Shown piece after piece: positions 6,783-16,788 of a stretch of DNA of 64,000 nt. The translations under genes and the position numbers were made by a program. Source of the DNA: Sphingomonas arenae. Its GTDB lineage: Bacteria > Pseudomonadota > Alphaproteobacteria > Sphingomonadales > Sphingomonadaceae. The DNA is taken from NCBI RefSeq assembly GCF_016924655.1, contig NZ_JAFFJU010000002.1:620001-684000 (forward strand). Direction: 5' to 3'. Position 1 is the first letter of the stretch, and every line of letters begins with the position of its first letter. Under the pieces are notes generated by a model that ran no database searches, was not told the origin of the DNA, and saw nothing but the letters and a program-made list of their open reading frames with translations.

Positions 6783-8765
6783 ATGACGGACCTGTTCGGC
6801 TCATCTTCCTCCGCTTCCTCCACTCCGGAAAGCTATGACGCTTCGGCGATCGAGGTACTGGAAGGGCTGGAGCCCGTTCGCCGCCGGCCGGGCATGTACA
6901 TCGGCGGCACCGACGAGCGGGCGTTGCACCACCTCGCCGCCGAGGTCATCGACAACTCGATGGATGAAGCGGTCGCCGGTCATGCCAGCCGCATCGAGGT
7001 AACGCTGGAGCCGGGCAACCGGCTGACGGTCAGCGACAATGGCCGCGGCATCCCGGTCGATCCGCATCCCAAGTATCCGGGCAAGTCGGCGCTCGAGGTG
7101 ATCCTTACAACGCTCCACTCCGGCGGCAAGTTCGAGGGCAAGGCCTATTCGACCTCCGGTGGCCTGCATGGCGTCGGCGTATCGGTGGTGAATGCGCTCT
7201 CCACGGAAACGATCGTGGAGGTGGCCCGCGAGAAGAAGCTGTTCCGCCAGCGGTTTGCCAAGGGCATGGCCGTGGGTCCGCTGGAGGAAGTCGGCGCGGC
7301 TCCGAACCGGCGGGGCACGACCGTCAGTTTCTCGCCCGATCCGGAGATCTTCGGCGCGCTGACGTTCGATCCGGCGCGCCTGTACCGGCTGGCACGGTCC
7401 AAGGCGTACCTGTTCGCGGGCGTCGAGATCCGCTGGCGCTGCGATCCCTCGCTCGCCTCGGCCGAGGTGCCGGAGCAGGCGACCTTCCAGTTCCCGGGCG
7501 GGCTTGCCGATCACCTGGCCGAGCAGATCGGCGAGCGGCCGGCGGTCACCAACCAGCCGTTCGCGGGACGGCAGGACTTTCCCGACGGGCAAGGCTCTGC
7601 GGAGTGGGCGGTGGCGTGGCCGCTCTACTCGGATGGCTCCGAGAGCTATTATTGCAACACGATCCCCACTCCGGACGGCGGCACGCATGAGGCGGGGCTG
7701 CGCGCCGCTTTGACCAAGGGGATCCGCGCGTTCGGCGAGCTGGTCGGCAACAAGAAGGCGAAGGAGATCACGGCCGACGACGTGTTCAACGGCGTCGAGC
7801 TGATGCTGTCCGTCTTCATCCGCAACCCGCATTTCCAGAGCCAGACCAAGGACCGGCTGACAAGCCTGGAGGCCGCGCGCTTCGTGGAGGCTGCGGTTCG
7901 CGATCATTTCGACCATTTCCTGGCCGACAACATGGATCGCGGGCGGGCGCTGCTCGGATCGATCATCGAGCGGGCGGAAGAGCGGCTGAAGCGCCGGGCC
8001 GAGCGCGAGGTCAAGCGCAAGACGGCGACTTCGGCCCGCAAGCTGCGGCTGCCCGGCAAGCTCACCGACTGCGCCAGCGATGCTCCGGAGGGAACGGAGC
8101 TGTTCATCGTCGAGGGCGACAGCGCCGGTGGCTCGGCCAAGCAGGCGCGCGACCGCAAGACGCAGGCGATCCTGCCGATCCGCGGCAAGATCCTGAACGT
8201 CGCCAGCGCCACGGCCGACAAGATCCGGGCAAACAGCGAGATCAGCGACCTCCAGCAGGCGCTGGGCTGCGGAATCCGCGACAAGTGGGATGAGAGCGCG
8301 CTCCGGTACGAGCGGATCATCATCATGACGGACGCCGACGTGGACGGCGCCCATATTGCGACGCTGCTGATGACCTTCTTCTTCCAGGAAATGCCGGAGC
8401 TGGTCCGGCGCGGTCACCTGTTCCTGGCCCAGCCGCCGCTCTACCGGCTGACCGCGGGAGCCAAGAGCCTCTATGCGCGCGATGACGCCCACCGCGCGGA
8501 ACTCGAGGCCAAGGAGTTCAAGGGCAAGAAGGTCGAGGTGAGCCGCTTCAAGGGTCTCGGCGAGATGAACCCGCAGCAGCTCAAGGAGACTACCATGAAC
8601 CCGAAGAGCCGTTCGCTGCTGCGGGTCACGCTGCCCAGCCAGTATGAGGATCGGCAGCCGATCAAGGATCTGGTGGAGCGGCTGATGGGCAAGAACCCGG
8701 AGCATCGCTTCGCCTTCATCCAGTCGCGAGCGTCCGCGATCGAAGACGACGTCATCGACGCTTGA
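6783..8765 (+). CDS. parE: DNA topoisomerase IV subunit B
   Basis: 660 residues. The GHKL ATPase motifs are EVIDNSMDEAVAGHA (N-box), DNGRGIPV, and GGLHGVGVSVVNALS. The transducer is followed by the TOPRIM motifs IVEGDSAGGSAKQARDR and DADVDGAHI. ParE with ParC decatenates daughter chromosomes. Short length and the absence of a GyrB-type insert favour ParE over GyrB. ParC is not in the window. The ATG at 6783 follows a weak GGGAAC site. The C-terminal IKDLVERLMGKNPEHRFAFIQ is typical for the family. Confidence 0.95.
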   Translation: MTDLFGSSSSASSTPESYDASAIEVLEGLEPVRRRPGMYIGGTDERALHHLAAEVIDNSMDEAVAGHASRIEVTLEPGNRLTVSDNGRGIPVDPHPKYPGKSALEVILTTLHSGGKFEGKAYSTSGGLHGVGVSVVNALSTETIVEVAREKKLFRQRFAKGMAVGPLEEVGAAPNRRGTTVSFSPDPEIFGALTFDPARLYRLARSKAYLFAGVEIRWRCDPSLASAEVPEQATFQFPGGLADHLAEQIGERPAVTNQPFAGRQDFPDGQGSAEWAVAWPLYSDGSESYYCNTIPTPDGGTHEAGLRAALTKGIRAFGELVGNKKAKEITADDVFNGVELMLSVFIRNPHFQSQTKDRLTSLEAARFVEAAVRDHFDHFLADNMDRGRALLGSIIERAEERLKRRAEREVKRKTATSARKLRLPGKLTDCASDAPEGTELFIVEGDSAGGSAKQARDRKTQAILPIRGKILNVASATADKIRANSEISDLQQALGCGIRDKWDESALRYERIIIMTDADVDGAHIATLLMTFFFQEMPELVRRGHLFLAQPPLYRLTAGAKSLYARDDAHRAELEAKEFKGKKVEVSRFKGLGEMNPQQLKETTMNPKSRSLLRVTLPSQYEDRQPIKDLVERLMGKNPEHRFAFIQSRASAIEDDVIDA

Positions 8766-8827
8766 GGACGGATGGCGCAGCCGACCGGACATTGCCGGTT
8801 CAGGGGCTCGGGGCCACAGGGTCAGCG

Positions 8828-9985
8828 ATGGATGTGATGGCGCGTGTTCGATCGGGCCTGGTGGCCGTTGTGGTCCTCGGCTCCATGGGCTGGGCTCCGG
8901 CCGCAGGCGCAGGGGCGCGCCCGGACCCCGTGGCGAGCCCGCGCGGGCTGACCGGGATGGAGCCGATCGCCTCCGAGTTCGATGTCATGACCAGGCTCCA
9001 GAAGAGCTGGGGGCATGGCAAGGCCGCCAAGGACAACGGCAAGGATGTCGTCGGCGCCTTCCGGATGCTGTGCGGGGCGGGTGTCATCAAGGATGTGGAC
9101 AACATCGTAGCCTTCGGCAGGCGCTCGCCGCACACGCACCAGATCGCGGGCAACGAAGGGACCACAGCGACGTCGACCTACCGCGACCTGCGCACTTCGG
9201 GCAGCAGCTCCTGCGGGAACGAGGCGAACCGGACCAACTACTGGATGCCGGTGCTGCTGAACGGCCGGGGAGAGTATGTGCAGCCGGACTATCTGCTGCT
9301 CTATTACAAGCGCCGTCCGGCGTCCGACCCCAAGTGCCAGGGCTTCAACGATGCGGTGCAGGCGCAGGGCAAGTGCGTTCCCCTGCCGAATGGCCTGCGG
9401 ATGATCGCCGGCTACGACTTTGCGACCGGAAAGGCCGAAGGGCTGCACTTCAACTGCGCCGGTGGGCCGGACACGAAGAACAAGCGGAATCTGGAGGAGC
9501 TGCAGGCGACCTGCCCGGCCAACAAGCAGTTCATTGCCACCGTGACGTTTCCGTCGTGCTGGGACGGCGAGAACCTGGATAGTGCCGACCACCGGAGCCA
9601 CATGGCCTATCCGGGCTATGGCTCACGCGGGTGGCTGAAGTGCCCGTCGAGCCACCCCTATGTGATCCCGACGCTGGAGCAGAAGTACGCGTTCAGCCAG
9701 GCTCCGGGCGAGGTGTACAGCTATGCCAGTGACGCGCAGGTGCCCGGCGCCAAGCGCGGCGAGACGGGCCATGGCGATTTCTTCGAGGCTTGGGACCCTG
9801 TCGCCAAGCAGATGTGGGAAGATAATTGCCTCAACAAGCGGCTGAACTGCTCAGGGGGGGACCTTGGCAACGGCTGGCAGATCAAGGGCGCCGACAAGCC
9901 CCGCTACGGGTGGAAGAACCCGCGCCGGCTGGTCAGGATGACGGAAGCGCAACCCGAGCAGGGCCACTCGGCGCACGGGCACTAG
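8828..9985 (+). CDS. Secreted DUF1996 domain protein
   Basis: 385 residues. An N-terminal hydrophobic segment ending in Ala-rich AAGAGARP indicates export. The rest matches the DUF1996 pattern: HTHQIAGNEG, LRTSGSSSC, NRTNYWMPVL, YLLLYYKRR, TFPSCWDGENLDS followed by HRSHMAYPG, and CPSSHPYVIPTLEQK. At least eight Cys suggest disulphides, consistent with a periplasmic or extracellular location. DUF1996 occurs in fungi and bacteria, sometimes with carbohydrate-binding WSC domains; its activity is unknown. I chose the ATG at 8828 (AGGGTCAGCG upstream) over upstream open frame. It follows parE by about 60 bases. Confidence 0.85.
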   Translation: MDVMARVRSGLVAVVVLGSMGWAPAAGAGARPDPVASPRGLTGMEPIASEFDVMTRLQKSWGHGKAAKDNGKDVVGAFRMLCGAGVIKDVDNIVAFGRRSPHTHQIAGNEGTTATSTYRDLRTSGSSSCGNEANRTNYWMPVLLNGRGEYVQPDYLLLYYKRRPASDPKCQGFNDAVQAQGKCVPLPNGLRMIAGYDFATGKAEGLHFNCAGGPDTKNKRNLEELQATCPANKQFIATVTFPSCWDGENLDSADHRSHMAYPGYGSRGWLKCPSSHPYVIPTLEQKYAFSQAPGEVYSYASDAQVPGAKRGETGHGDFFEAWDPVAKQMWEDNCLNKRLNCSGGDLGNGWQIKGADKPRYGWKNPRRLVRMTEAQPEQGHSAHGH

Positions 9986-10015
9986 GCACGCGCGCGCCTC
10001 GCTCAGGGCGTGCGG

Positions 10016-11332
10016 TCAGGCTTTGACCTCGCCGCGCCCGACGCCGCGGTAGCTCAGACCCACGCGGGCAACCTCCTGCGGTTCGTAGATGTTGCGCAGG
10101 TCGATGAGCGCATTGCCCTTCATGGCGCCGGCGATCCGCTTGAGGTCGAGAGCGCGGAATTCGTCCCATTCGGTTACGAGCACGAGCGCGTCGGCCCCTT
10201 CCGCCGCGGCATAGCTGTCGTTGGCGAAGTCTACGTTCTTGAGCAGCGGGCGGGCGGCTTCGATGCCGACGGGATCGAATGCGACCACCGAAGCGCCGCC
10301 CTGCTGAAGGCGCTCAATCAGCGCCAGGCTAGGAGCGTCGCGCATATCGTCGGTGTTGGGCTTGAAGGTCAGGCCGAGGACTGCGACCCGCTTGCCCTCG
10401 AGGGAGCCGCCCAAGGCATCGCGGACGCGATCGGCCATGCTGACCTTCCGCTCCTCGTTGACGTCCACGACGCTGTTCACGATGCGCATGGGCACGCCGT
10501 ACTTCTGGCCGGTCTGGAGCAGGGCGAGCGTGTCCTTGGGGAAGCAGCTGCCGCCGTAGCCCGGGCCGGCATGGAGGAACTTGGGGCCGATGCGATTGTC
10601 GAGGCCGATGCCGCGCGCCACGTCCTGCACGTCGCCGCCGACCGTCTCGCACAGGTCCGCCATCTCGTTGATGAAGCTGATCTTGGTCGCGAGGAAGGCG
10701 TTGGCGGCGTACTTGATGATCTCGGCCGTGCGCCGACCGGTGAACAGGATTGGCGCCTTGTTGAGGAACAGCGGTCGGTAGACCTCGCGCAGCACCTCGC
10801 GGGCGCGGTCGTCCTCGGCGCCGACCACGATGCGGTCGGGAATCTTGAAGTCGCGGATGGCGGCGCCTTCGCGCAGGAACTCCGGGTTGGAGGCGACGCT
10901 GGTGCCTTCCGGCGCATTGTTCTCGGCGAGGATGCGCGCGATTTCGTCGCCGGTGCCGACGGGGACGGTCGACTTGGTGACCACCACGGCCGGGCCGGTC
11001 AGGGTCTCCGCAATCTCCTTGGCGGCGGCGTAGACGTAGGTGAGGTCGGCGTGGCCGTCTTCCTTGCGCGACGGGGTGCCGACCGCGATGAACACGGCAT
11101 CGACATCCTTCAGGCCCTCGGCAAGATCGGTCGTGAAGTTCAGCCGCCCGCGCTTGACGTTATGGGCGACCAGCGCCTCCAGCCCCGGTTCCCAGATCGG
11201 CATCCGCCCGGCATGGAGCCCGTCGATCTTGGCCTGGTCCTTGTCGACGCAGGTCACCTGATGCCCGAAATCGGCGAAGCAGGCTCCGGACACCAGGCCG
11301 ACGTAGCCCGTCCCGATCATCGCAATGCGCAT
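10016..11332 (-). CDS. ugd: UDP-glucose 6-dehydrogenase
   Basis: 438 residues. Oxidises UDP-glucose to UDP-glucuronate with two NAD+, feeding capsule, exopolysaccharide or glycolipid synthesis; sphingomonads also need glucuronate for glycosphingolipids. The N-terminal Rossmann motif is IGTGYVGLVSGACFA, followed by WEPGLEALV (47-55). The catalytic cysteine is C263 in GPGYGGSCFPKDT, and the C-terminal UDP-binding domain has GLTFKPNTDDMRDAPS. GDP-mannose dehydrogenase is the main alternative, but the WEPGL and GYGGSC context favours UDP-glucose. The FkbM gene at the window start may serve the same glycan route, which is speculation. It converges on the DUF1996 gene. Confidence 0.9.
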   Translation of the reverse strand: MRIAMIGTGYVGLVSGACFADFGHQVTCVDKDQAKIDGLHAGRMPIWEPGLEALVAHNVKRGRLNFTTDLAEGLKDVDAVFIAVGTPSRKEDGHADLTYVYAAAKEIAETLTGPAVVVTKSTVPVGTGDEIARILAENNAPEGTSVASNPEFLREGAAIRDFKIPDRIVVGAEDDRAREVLREVYRPLFLNKAPILFTGRRTAEIIKYAANAFLATKISFINEMADLCETVGGDVQDVARGIGLDNRIGPKFLHAGPGYGGSCFPKDTLALLQTGQKYGVPMRIVNSVVDVNEERKVSMADRVRDALGGSLEGKRVAVLGLTFKPNTDDMRDAPSLALIERLQQGGASVVAFDPVGIEAARPLLKNVDFANDSYAAAEGADALVLVTEWDEFRALDLKRIAGAMKGNALIDLRNIYEPQEVARVGLSYRGVGRGEVKA

Positions 11333-11436
11333 TCAACACTCCTCAAGGCCCCCGGCCGCGGACGGCGTCTGTAGCCAGCAACAAACATGGTGGCCAGTCG
11401 TTGCATGGCCGGTTCGTTCGACGCAGAAAGTGGGGA

Positions 11437-12519
11437 ATGACAAGGGAGTTCGTGTCACGCCGTCCCAGCCCGGGACCATGGCGACAGATCAGGGACCCCA
11501 ATCACCTGCTCCTGCGGCGGCAGCCGACGCTGAGCGGCTGGGCGCAGTTCTTCATCCGCATGGCCCTGGCATTCGGGCTGCTGGCGCTGGTGATCGCCTT
11601 CCACTGGGTGGAGCGGGACAGCCTCAAGGACAACTACGACAATCACATCAGCTTCGCCGACATCATCTACTTCACGATGATCAGCGCCACGACGACGGGC
11701 TATGGCGACATCGTCCCGATCACCGAGCGAGCCCGCCTGTTCGACGCGCTGATCGTCACTCCCATTCGGATCTTCTTCCTGCTGATCCTGGCAGGAACCG
11801 CCTACACCTTCGTCATCAAACGCCTCTGGAGCAAATGGCTCATGCAACGGCTGCAGCAGACCCTGACCGGCCATACGGTGGTCGTGGGCTATGGAACGTC
11901 CGGTTCCGAGACCATCAACGAACTGATCGCCCGCGGCACGCCGCCAAAGGACATCGTCGTGGTCGAGTGCGACCCGGCCGCGGCCGAAGAAGCCGAATCG
12001 ATCGGCTGCACCGTGCTCGAGGGGGACGCCACCCGAGATGCGACGTTGAGCGCCGTGAGGATCGCCAATGCTCGCGCCCTGCTCGTCTCCGCAGGGCGGG
12101 ACGACACTTCGATCCTCGTGTGCCTGACCGCCCGTCACCTGGCCCCAGACCTGCCCATCACCGTGCTGGTGAAGGCCGGCGACAACGAGGTGCCCGCCCG
12201 CGCGGCCGGCGCGACGACCGTGATCAATCCGGTCAGCTTCGCCGGCCTGCTGATGGCGGGATCGGCGCAGGGACTGGGTATCGCCGACTATATGGCAGAC
12301 CTTGCTTCCGCCGCAGGCCGGGTGCAGCTGCGCGAACGGGTGGTGACCCCGGAAGAGATCGGACGCCCGCTATCGGAAATTCGCTCCGGCATGGGGTTGC
12401 GCATCCTGCGCAGGGGGCGCCCGATCGGCTTCTGGGAGGAAGGCACCACCATCCTCCAGCAAGGCGACCGGCTGATCGAGATCGTGCCCAACCACCCGCC
12501 GGTCGGAGCGCCGGCCTAA
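11437..12519 (+). CDS. Two-TM potassium channel with RCK domains
   Basis: 360 residues. TM1 (about 37-57) precedes a pore loop with the K+ selectivity filter TTTGYGD (85-91) and TM2 (105-127). A cytoplasmic TrkA-N/RCK domain then begins VVVGYGTSGSE (148-158), with acidic VVVECDP closing the nucleotide-binding strand. A TrkA-C-like domain occupies about 270-350. The plan matches MthK/GsuK-type ligand-gated channels, tetrameric in the inner membrane. The ATG at 11437 has GGGGA directly upstream; TTG at 11401 is a weaker alternative. Sequence does not tell whether it gates on nucleotide or calcium. Confidence 0.88.
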   Translation: MTREFVSRRPSPGPWRQIRDPNHLLLRRQPTLSGWAQFFIRMALAFGLLALVIAFHWVERDSLKDNYDNHISFADIIYFTMISATTTGYGDIVPITERARLFDALIVTPIRIFFLLILAGTAYTFVIKRLWSKWLMQRLQQTLTGHTVVVGYGTSGSETINELIARGTPPKDIVVVECDPAAAEEAESIGCTVLEGDATRDATLSAVRIANARALLVSAGRDDTSILVCLTARHLAPDLPITVLVKAGDNEVPARAAGATTVINPVSFAGLLMAGSAQGLGIADYMADLASAAGRVQLRERVVTPEEIGRPLSEIRSGMGLRILRRGRPIGFWEEGTTILQQGDRLIEIVPNHPPVGAPA

Positions 12520-12564
12520 GCGCCTCGATTTTGCCTGAAATTTCGGCTAAGGGCGCCGCCTCCC

Positions 12565-13926
12565 ATGGCAACTGTACTCCCCTCCCCGCCGCGTGTCGGC
12601 ATGGTCTCGCTCGGCTGTCCCAAGAATCTGGTCGACTCCGAGCGCATCCTGTCGAAGCTTCGCGCCGACGGCTATGAGATGTCCGCCGACTATGCCGGCG
12701 CGGACGTTGTGCTGGTCAACACCTGCGGCTTCCTCGACTCCGCCAAGGAGGAGAGCCTGGAAGCGATCGGCGAGGCCATTGCCGAGAACGGCCGCGTGGT
12801 CGTCACCGGCTGCATGGGCCGGGAGGCCGAGGTCATCCGCGAGCGCTTCCCGCAAGTGCTGGCGATCACCGGCGCGCACCAGTATGAGCAGGTGGTCGAG
12901 GCCGTGCACGAGGCGGCTCCGCCGGTGCCGTCGCCCTATCTCGACCTGGTGCCGCAGGCGCGGCCCGAGACGGGGCTGAAGCTGACGCCGCGGCACTATG
13001 GCTATCTCAAAATCTCCGAAGGCTGCAATCACCGCTGCGCCTTCTGCATCATCCCGCAGATCCGCGGCGACCTGGTCAGCCGGCGGCCGGACGCGATCCT
13101 GCGCGAGGCGGAAAAGCTGGTGGCGGCGGGCACGAAGGAACTGCTGGTCATCAGCCAGGACACGAGCGCCTACGGCCTCGACCTGAAGCATGCCGCCTGG
13201 CCGTGGAAGGGCGGCGAGGTTCGCGCGCACATGACCGACCTGGCGCGGGCGCTCGGTGGGCTGGGCGCCTGGGTGCGCCTCCACTACGTCTACCCCTACC
13301 CGCACGTGGACCGGGTCATTCCGCTGATGGCCGAAGGGCTGGTGCTTCCCTACCTCGACATTCCTTTCCAGCACGCCAGCCCCAAGGTGCTGAAAGCGAT
13401 GCGCCGGCCGGCGAACGAGGCCAAGGTGCTGGAGCGCTTGCGCGAATGGCGGGCCCTGGTGCCGGACCTCGCCGTGCGGTCGAGCTTCGTGGTCGGCTTC
13501 CCCGGCGAGACCGAGGAAGACTTCGACTATCTTCTCCAATGGCTCCAGGAAGCTCAGCTGGACCGCGTCGGGGCATTCCGCTTCGAACCGGTCGAAGGCG
13601 CGCCTGCCAACGACCTTCCGGGCCATGTCCCCGAAGAGGTCAAGGAAGAACGCTACGCCCGGGTCATGGAGCTGACCGCGCGCATCTCTGCCGCGAAGCT
13701 GGCGGCGAAGGTCGGCAAGACCATCGACGTGATCATCGATGCCGTCGACGCGGAGACGGGCGGCGCGACCGGTCGGTCCAAGGCCGATGCGCCGGAGATT
13801 GATGGCGAAGTCCACCTGCGCGACGCCGGACATCTGGCCGCGGGCGACATCGTTCGGGTGCTGGTGGAGGAATCCGACGAGCACGACCTGTTCGGCGTTC
13901 CGGAGCGCGTAGCGGCGGCGGCCTGA
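12565..13926 (+). CDS. rimO: Ribosomal protein S12 methylthiotransferase
   Basis: 453 residues. RimO adds a methylthio group to Asp89 (E. coli numbering) of ribosomal protein S12. The N-terminal UPF0004 domain carries the three auxiliary-cluster Cys (C18 in SLGCPKN, then NTCGF and TGCMGR). The radical SAM cluster is C154-x3-C158-x2-C161 in [18 protein letters not shown] domain closes the protein (about 370-440), and [11 protein letters not shown] is typical of RimO rather than MiaB. It starts 45 bases after the K+ channel stop. Confidence 0.95.
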   Translation: MATVLPSPPRVGMVSLGCPKNLVDSERILSKLRADGYEMSADYAGADVVLVNTCGFLDSAKEESLEAIGEAIAENGRVVVTGCMGREAEVIRERFPQVLAITGAHQYEQVVEAVHEAAPPVPSPYLDLVPQARPETGLKLTPRHYGYLKISEGCNHRCAFCIIPQIRGDLVSRRPDAILREAEKLVAAGTKELLVISQDTSAYGLDLKHAAWPWKGGEVRAHMTDLARALGGLGAWVRLHYVYPYPHVDRVIPLMAEGLVLPYLDIPFQHASPKVLKAMRRPANEAKVLERLREWRALVPDLAVRSSFVVGFPGETEEDFDYLLQWLQEAQLDRVGAFRFEPVEGAPANDLPGHVPEEVKEERYARVMELTARISAAKLAAKVGKTIDVIIDAVDAETGGATGRSKADAPEIDGEVHLRDAGHLAAGDIVRVLVEESDEHDLFGVPERVAAAA

Positions 13927-14000
13927 GCTTCACGAGGCTTGCCCCCCTGCTCCCCCGCCGCTAGGGGCGGACTCAAATCATTCTGGGAGGATACAGGGAC

Positions 14001-14237
14001 ATGAGCGAGACTGCCGAACGCGTGAAGAAGATCGTTGTCGAGCACCTCGGCGTCGAGGCGGAGAAGGTCACCGAGGAGGCGAGCTTCATCGACGATCTGG
14101 GCGCCGACAGCCTCGACATCGTCGAGCTGGTGATGGCTTTCGAGGAGGAATTCGGGGTCGAGATCCCGGACGATGCGGCCGAGAAGATCACCACCGTCAA
14201 GGACGCGATCGACTACATCGACCAGAACCAGGGCTAA
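14001..14237 (+). CDS. acpP: Acyl carrier protein
   Basis: 78 residues, acidic, with the phosphopantetheine serine S37 in [19 protein letters not shown]. The carrier holds growing acyl chains during type II fatty acid synthesis. The leader CTGGGAGGATACAGGGAC gives a strong GGAGG site about 12 bases before the ATG. It lies upstream of fabF and mltG in the usual alphaproteobacterial order, here separated from fabF by a palindromic repeat. Confidence 0.97.
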   Translation: MSETAERVKKIVVEHLGVEAEKVTEEASFIDDLGADSLDIVELVMAFEEEFGVEIPDDAAEKITTVKDAIDYIDQNQG

Positions 14238-14259
14238 GGATTTCCGGGCTCAGCCGGTC

Positions 14260-14358
14260 CTTCGATACGCCGCTCACGCGGCTACTCAGGATGAGCGGAC
14301 TGACCTATACCGCTCATGCTGAAACAGGCATGAAGCGGAGCGGATTGCCGTATCGAAG
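14260..14358. repeat. Imperfect palindromic intergenic repeat, copy 1
   Basis: Arms CTTCGATACG (14260-14269) and CGTATCGAAG (14349-14358) are exact inverse complements. Inner arms ATGAGCGG (14291-14298) and CCGCTCAT (14310-14317) add a second stem. The same building blocks recur at 45356-45462 and 47081-47165, and a related form at 26607-26700. It fills the gap between acpP and fabF, and no reading frame is evident. Confidence 0.75.
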
Positions 14359-14412
14359 CACAGGCTCAGCCCCTCGGGGTTGGGCCTGTTTCGCTTGAAC
14401 GAGGAATACAAG

Positions 14413-15675
14413 ATGCGCCGTGTCGTGGTTACCGGTCTGGGTCTCGTCACTCCGCTCGGGGCGGATGTGGAGACCACGTGGAAGAACATCCTGGCGGGCA
14501 AGAGCGGCGCTGGGCCGATCACCCGCTTCGACGCTTCCGACCAGAAGTGCCGGATCGCCTGCGAGGTGAAGCCGGCCGACCATGACTATGGCTTCGACGC
14601 GAGCAAGCGGGTCGACCACAAGATCCAGCGCCAGGTCGATCCCTTCATCGTCTACGGCCTCGACGCGGCCGGGCAGGCAATCGAGGATGCCGGCCTGCTG
14701 GACATGCCGGAAGAGATGAAATTCCGAGCCGGCTGCTCGATCGGCTCGGGCATCGGCGGGCTTCCGGGAATCGAGTCCGAGAGCCTGGTCCTCCACGAGA
14801 AGGGTCCTGGCCGGGTCAGCCCGCACTTCGTGCACGGGCGGTTGATCAACCTCATCTCGGGGCAAGTCTCCATCAAATACGGCCTGATGGGTCCGAACCA
14901 TGCGGTGGTGACGGCCTGCTCGACCGGTGCGCATTCGATCGGGGACGCGGCGCGGATGATCCGTGACGACGATGCCGACATCATGGTGGCCGGCGGCGCG
15001 GAAGCGACCATCTGCCCGATCGGCATCGCCGGGTTCGCCCAGGCGCGGGCGCTTTCGACGGCGTTCAACGACCAGCCGGAAAAGGCCTCGCGTCCCTACG
15101 ACAAGGATCGCGACGGCTTCGTCATGGGCGAAGGCGCGGGCGTGGTTGTTCTCGAGGAATATGAGCATGCCAAGCGGCGCGGCGCGAAGATCTACGCCGA
15201 GGTCGTGGGCTATGGGCTGTCGGGTGACGCCTACCATGTGACGGCGCCGCATCCGGAGGGCTCGGGCGCCTACCGGTCGATGGAGATGGCGATGAAGAAG
15301 TCGGGGCTGGACCTCGGCGACATCGATTACATCAACGCCCACGGCACCTCGACGCCGCTCGGCGACGAGCTGGAGCTGGGCGCTGTGCGCAAGCTGTTCG
15401 GCAACCACCTGGGTGACATGTCGATGAGCTCGACCAAGTCCGCGATCGGGCACCTGCTCGGCGGCGCGGGCGCGGTGGAGAGCATCTTCTGCATCCTCGC
15501 GATCCGGGACCAAATCGTCCCGCCCACGCTCAACCTCGACAATCCCTCGGACGGCTGCGTCGGCGTCGACCTGGTCCCGCATACCGCCAAGCCGCGGCGG
15601 GTGCGGGCGGCGCTGAACAACAGCTTCGGCTTTGGCGGGACGAATGCGTCGCTGGTGATGAAGGCGGTCGACTGA
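14413..15675 (+). CDS. fabF: Beta-ketoacyl-ACP synthase II
   Basis: 420 residues, the usual FabF length. The condensing cysteine is C169 in VVTACSTGAHSIGDAARM; the catalytic histidines are in YINAHGTSTPLGD and KSAIGHLLGGAGAVES; the Gly-rich C-terminal NNSFGFGGTNASLV is intact. It elongates acyl-ACP with malonyl-ACP. The ATG at 14413 has GAGGA eight bases upstream; an upstream TTG-type extension to 14380 lacks family similarity. mltG follows 8 bases after the stop. Confidence 0.95.
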   Translation: MRRVVVTGLGLVTPLGADVETTWKNILAGKSGAGPITRFDASDQKCRIACEVKPADHDYGFDASKRVDHKIQRQVDPFIVYGLDAAGQAIEDAGLLDMPEEMKFRAGCSIGSGIGGLPGIESESLVLHEKGPGRVSPHFVHGRLINLISGQVSIKYGLMGPNHAVVTACSTGAHSIGDAARMIRDDDADIMVAGGAEATICPIGIAGFAQARALSTAFNDQPEKASRPYDKDRDGFVMGEGAGVVVLEEYEHAKRRGAKIYAEVVGYGLSGDAYHVTAPHPEGSGAYRSMEMAMKKSGLDLGDIDYINAHGTSTPLGDELELGAVRKLFGNHLGDMSMSSTKSAIGHLLGGAGAVESIFCILAIRDQIVPPTLNLDNPSDGCVGVDLVPHTAKPRRVRAALNNSFGFGGTNASLVMKAVD

Positions 15676-15683
15676 CAGCGACG

Positions 15684-16646
15684 ATGAAGCGGCTGCTCCT
15701 GATTGCCGTAGCGGCTGGCCTGCTTGTTGGCACTCTCGGCGCCTGGCTCCTGTGGTGGGGAGGCGGCGCGCCAAAGGACGAGACCATCGTCGTCGAGGAA
15801 GGCGCCACGCTGACCAGCCTGTGCCCGGGCCTCGAGCGCAAGGGACTGATCCCGGGCAATTGCACGACCTATCGGGCCATGGCGCGGCTGTTCGGCTCGG
15901 CCGACGGCATCCAGGCGGGCGAGTTCGAGGTGCCGGCGGGGACGAGCGGCGCGGCACTGCTCGACCTGCTGCAGCATGGGCAGCCCGTGTCGCGGCTGGT
16001 GACCATCCCCGAGGGCACGCCGTCGATCATCGTGCAGGAGAAGGTTGCCGCCCTGCCCTTCCTGACGGGTGCGGCGCCGCTGCCGGCGGAGGGGTCGGTG
16101 CTCCCGGACAGCTATGGCTACAAGCGCGGTGAAGCGCGGGCGGCGGTGATCGGGCGAATGCAGGCGGCGATGACGCGGACGGTGGACGAGCTTTGGCCGA
16201 AGCGGACGCCGACCTGCCCGGTGAGCACGAAGCAGGAGGCGGTGACCCTGGCCTCCATCGTCGAGAAAGAGACCGGCAAGGCCTCCGAACGGCGCGCGGT
16301 GGCGGGCGTCTACTGCAACCGACTGAAGATCGGCATGAAGCTGGATGCGGACCCGACCGTCATCTATCCGGTGACCAAAGGCAAGCCGCTCGGCCGCCGC
16401 ATCCTGCGGTCGGAGCTGAACGCCGACACCGGCTACAATACGTACCGCCGGGCAGGCCTGCCGCTCGGCCCGATCGCCAACCCAGGGCGGGAGAGCATCG
16501 CGGCTGTGCTCGATCCCGAGCAGCACCAGTACATCTACTTCGTCGCCGACGGCACGGGCGGCCATGTCTTCGCCCGCACGCTCGCCGAGCACAATGCAAA
16601 CGTCGCCAAGTGGTACGCGATCAGGCGACAGCGCGGCGAGATGTGA
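15684..16646 (+). CDS. mltG: Endolytic transglycosylase MltG
   Basis: 320 residues. One N-terminal TM anchor (LLLIAVAAGLLVGTLGAWLLW) is followed by a LysM-like subdomain (AGEFEVPAGTS) and the YceG catalytic domain. The catalytic glutamate is in LASIVEKETG, with the conserved GMKLDADPTVIYP, YNTYRRAGLPLGPIANPG and YFVADGTGGHVF. It cleaves nascent glycan strands in the periplasm and so sets glycan length. The fabF-mltG pair is a standard alphaproteobacterial arrangement. Confidence 0.95.
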   Translation: MKRLLLIAVAAGLLVGTLGAWLLWWGGGAPKDETIVVEEGATLTSLCPGLERKGLIPGNCTTYRAMARLFGSADGIQAGEFEVPAGTSGAALLDLLQHGQPVSRLVTIPEGTPSIIVQEKVAALPFLTGAAPLPAEGSVLPDSYGYKRGEARAAVIGRMQAAMTRTVDELWPKRTPTCPVSTKQEAVTLASIVEKETGKASERRAVAGVYCNRLKIGMKLDADPTVIYPVTKGKPLGRRILRSELNADTGYNTYRRAGLPLGPIANPGRESIAAVLDPEQHQYIYFVADGTGGHVFARTLAEHNANVAKWYAIRRQRGEM

Positions 16647-16664
16647 CGCCGAGGCGGCGGCGCT

Positions 16665-16683
16665 GACCCGAGGCTCTCGGGTC
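16665..16683 (+). terminator. Stem-loop after mltG
   Basis: A perfect 8-bp stem GACCCGAG / CTCGGGTC with a GCT loop begins 18 bases after the mltG stop. A GT-rich stretch follows rather than a run of T. It probably ends the acpP-fabF-mltG transcript, with moderate certainty. Confidence 0.5.
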
Positions 16684-16788
16684 GTGTGTTCGCTCGAGTC
16701 TACGCCGTTCCGAAGAACATTCGTCGAAGCCGCCGGCCGTTTGCCGAAGCAAGATTTGGTTCGATTCTGGAAGTGTCAGTGGTGGGAC

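Noticed and set aside
6801-8792. 663-codon open frame antisense to parE
   Set aside because: It mirrors parE codon by codon, has a His/Arg/Leu-rich composition typical of antisense frames in high-GC genes, and matches no family.
9987-10012. GCACGC...GCGTGC hairpin between convergent DUF1996 and ugd genes
   Set aside because: Only a 6-bp stem with a 14-base loop and no T-run; too weak to call a terminator.
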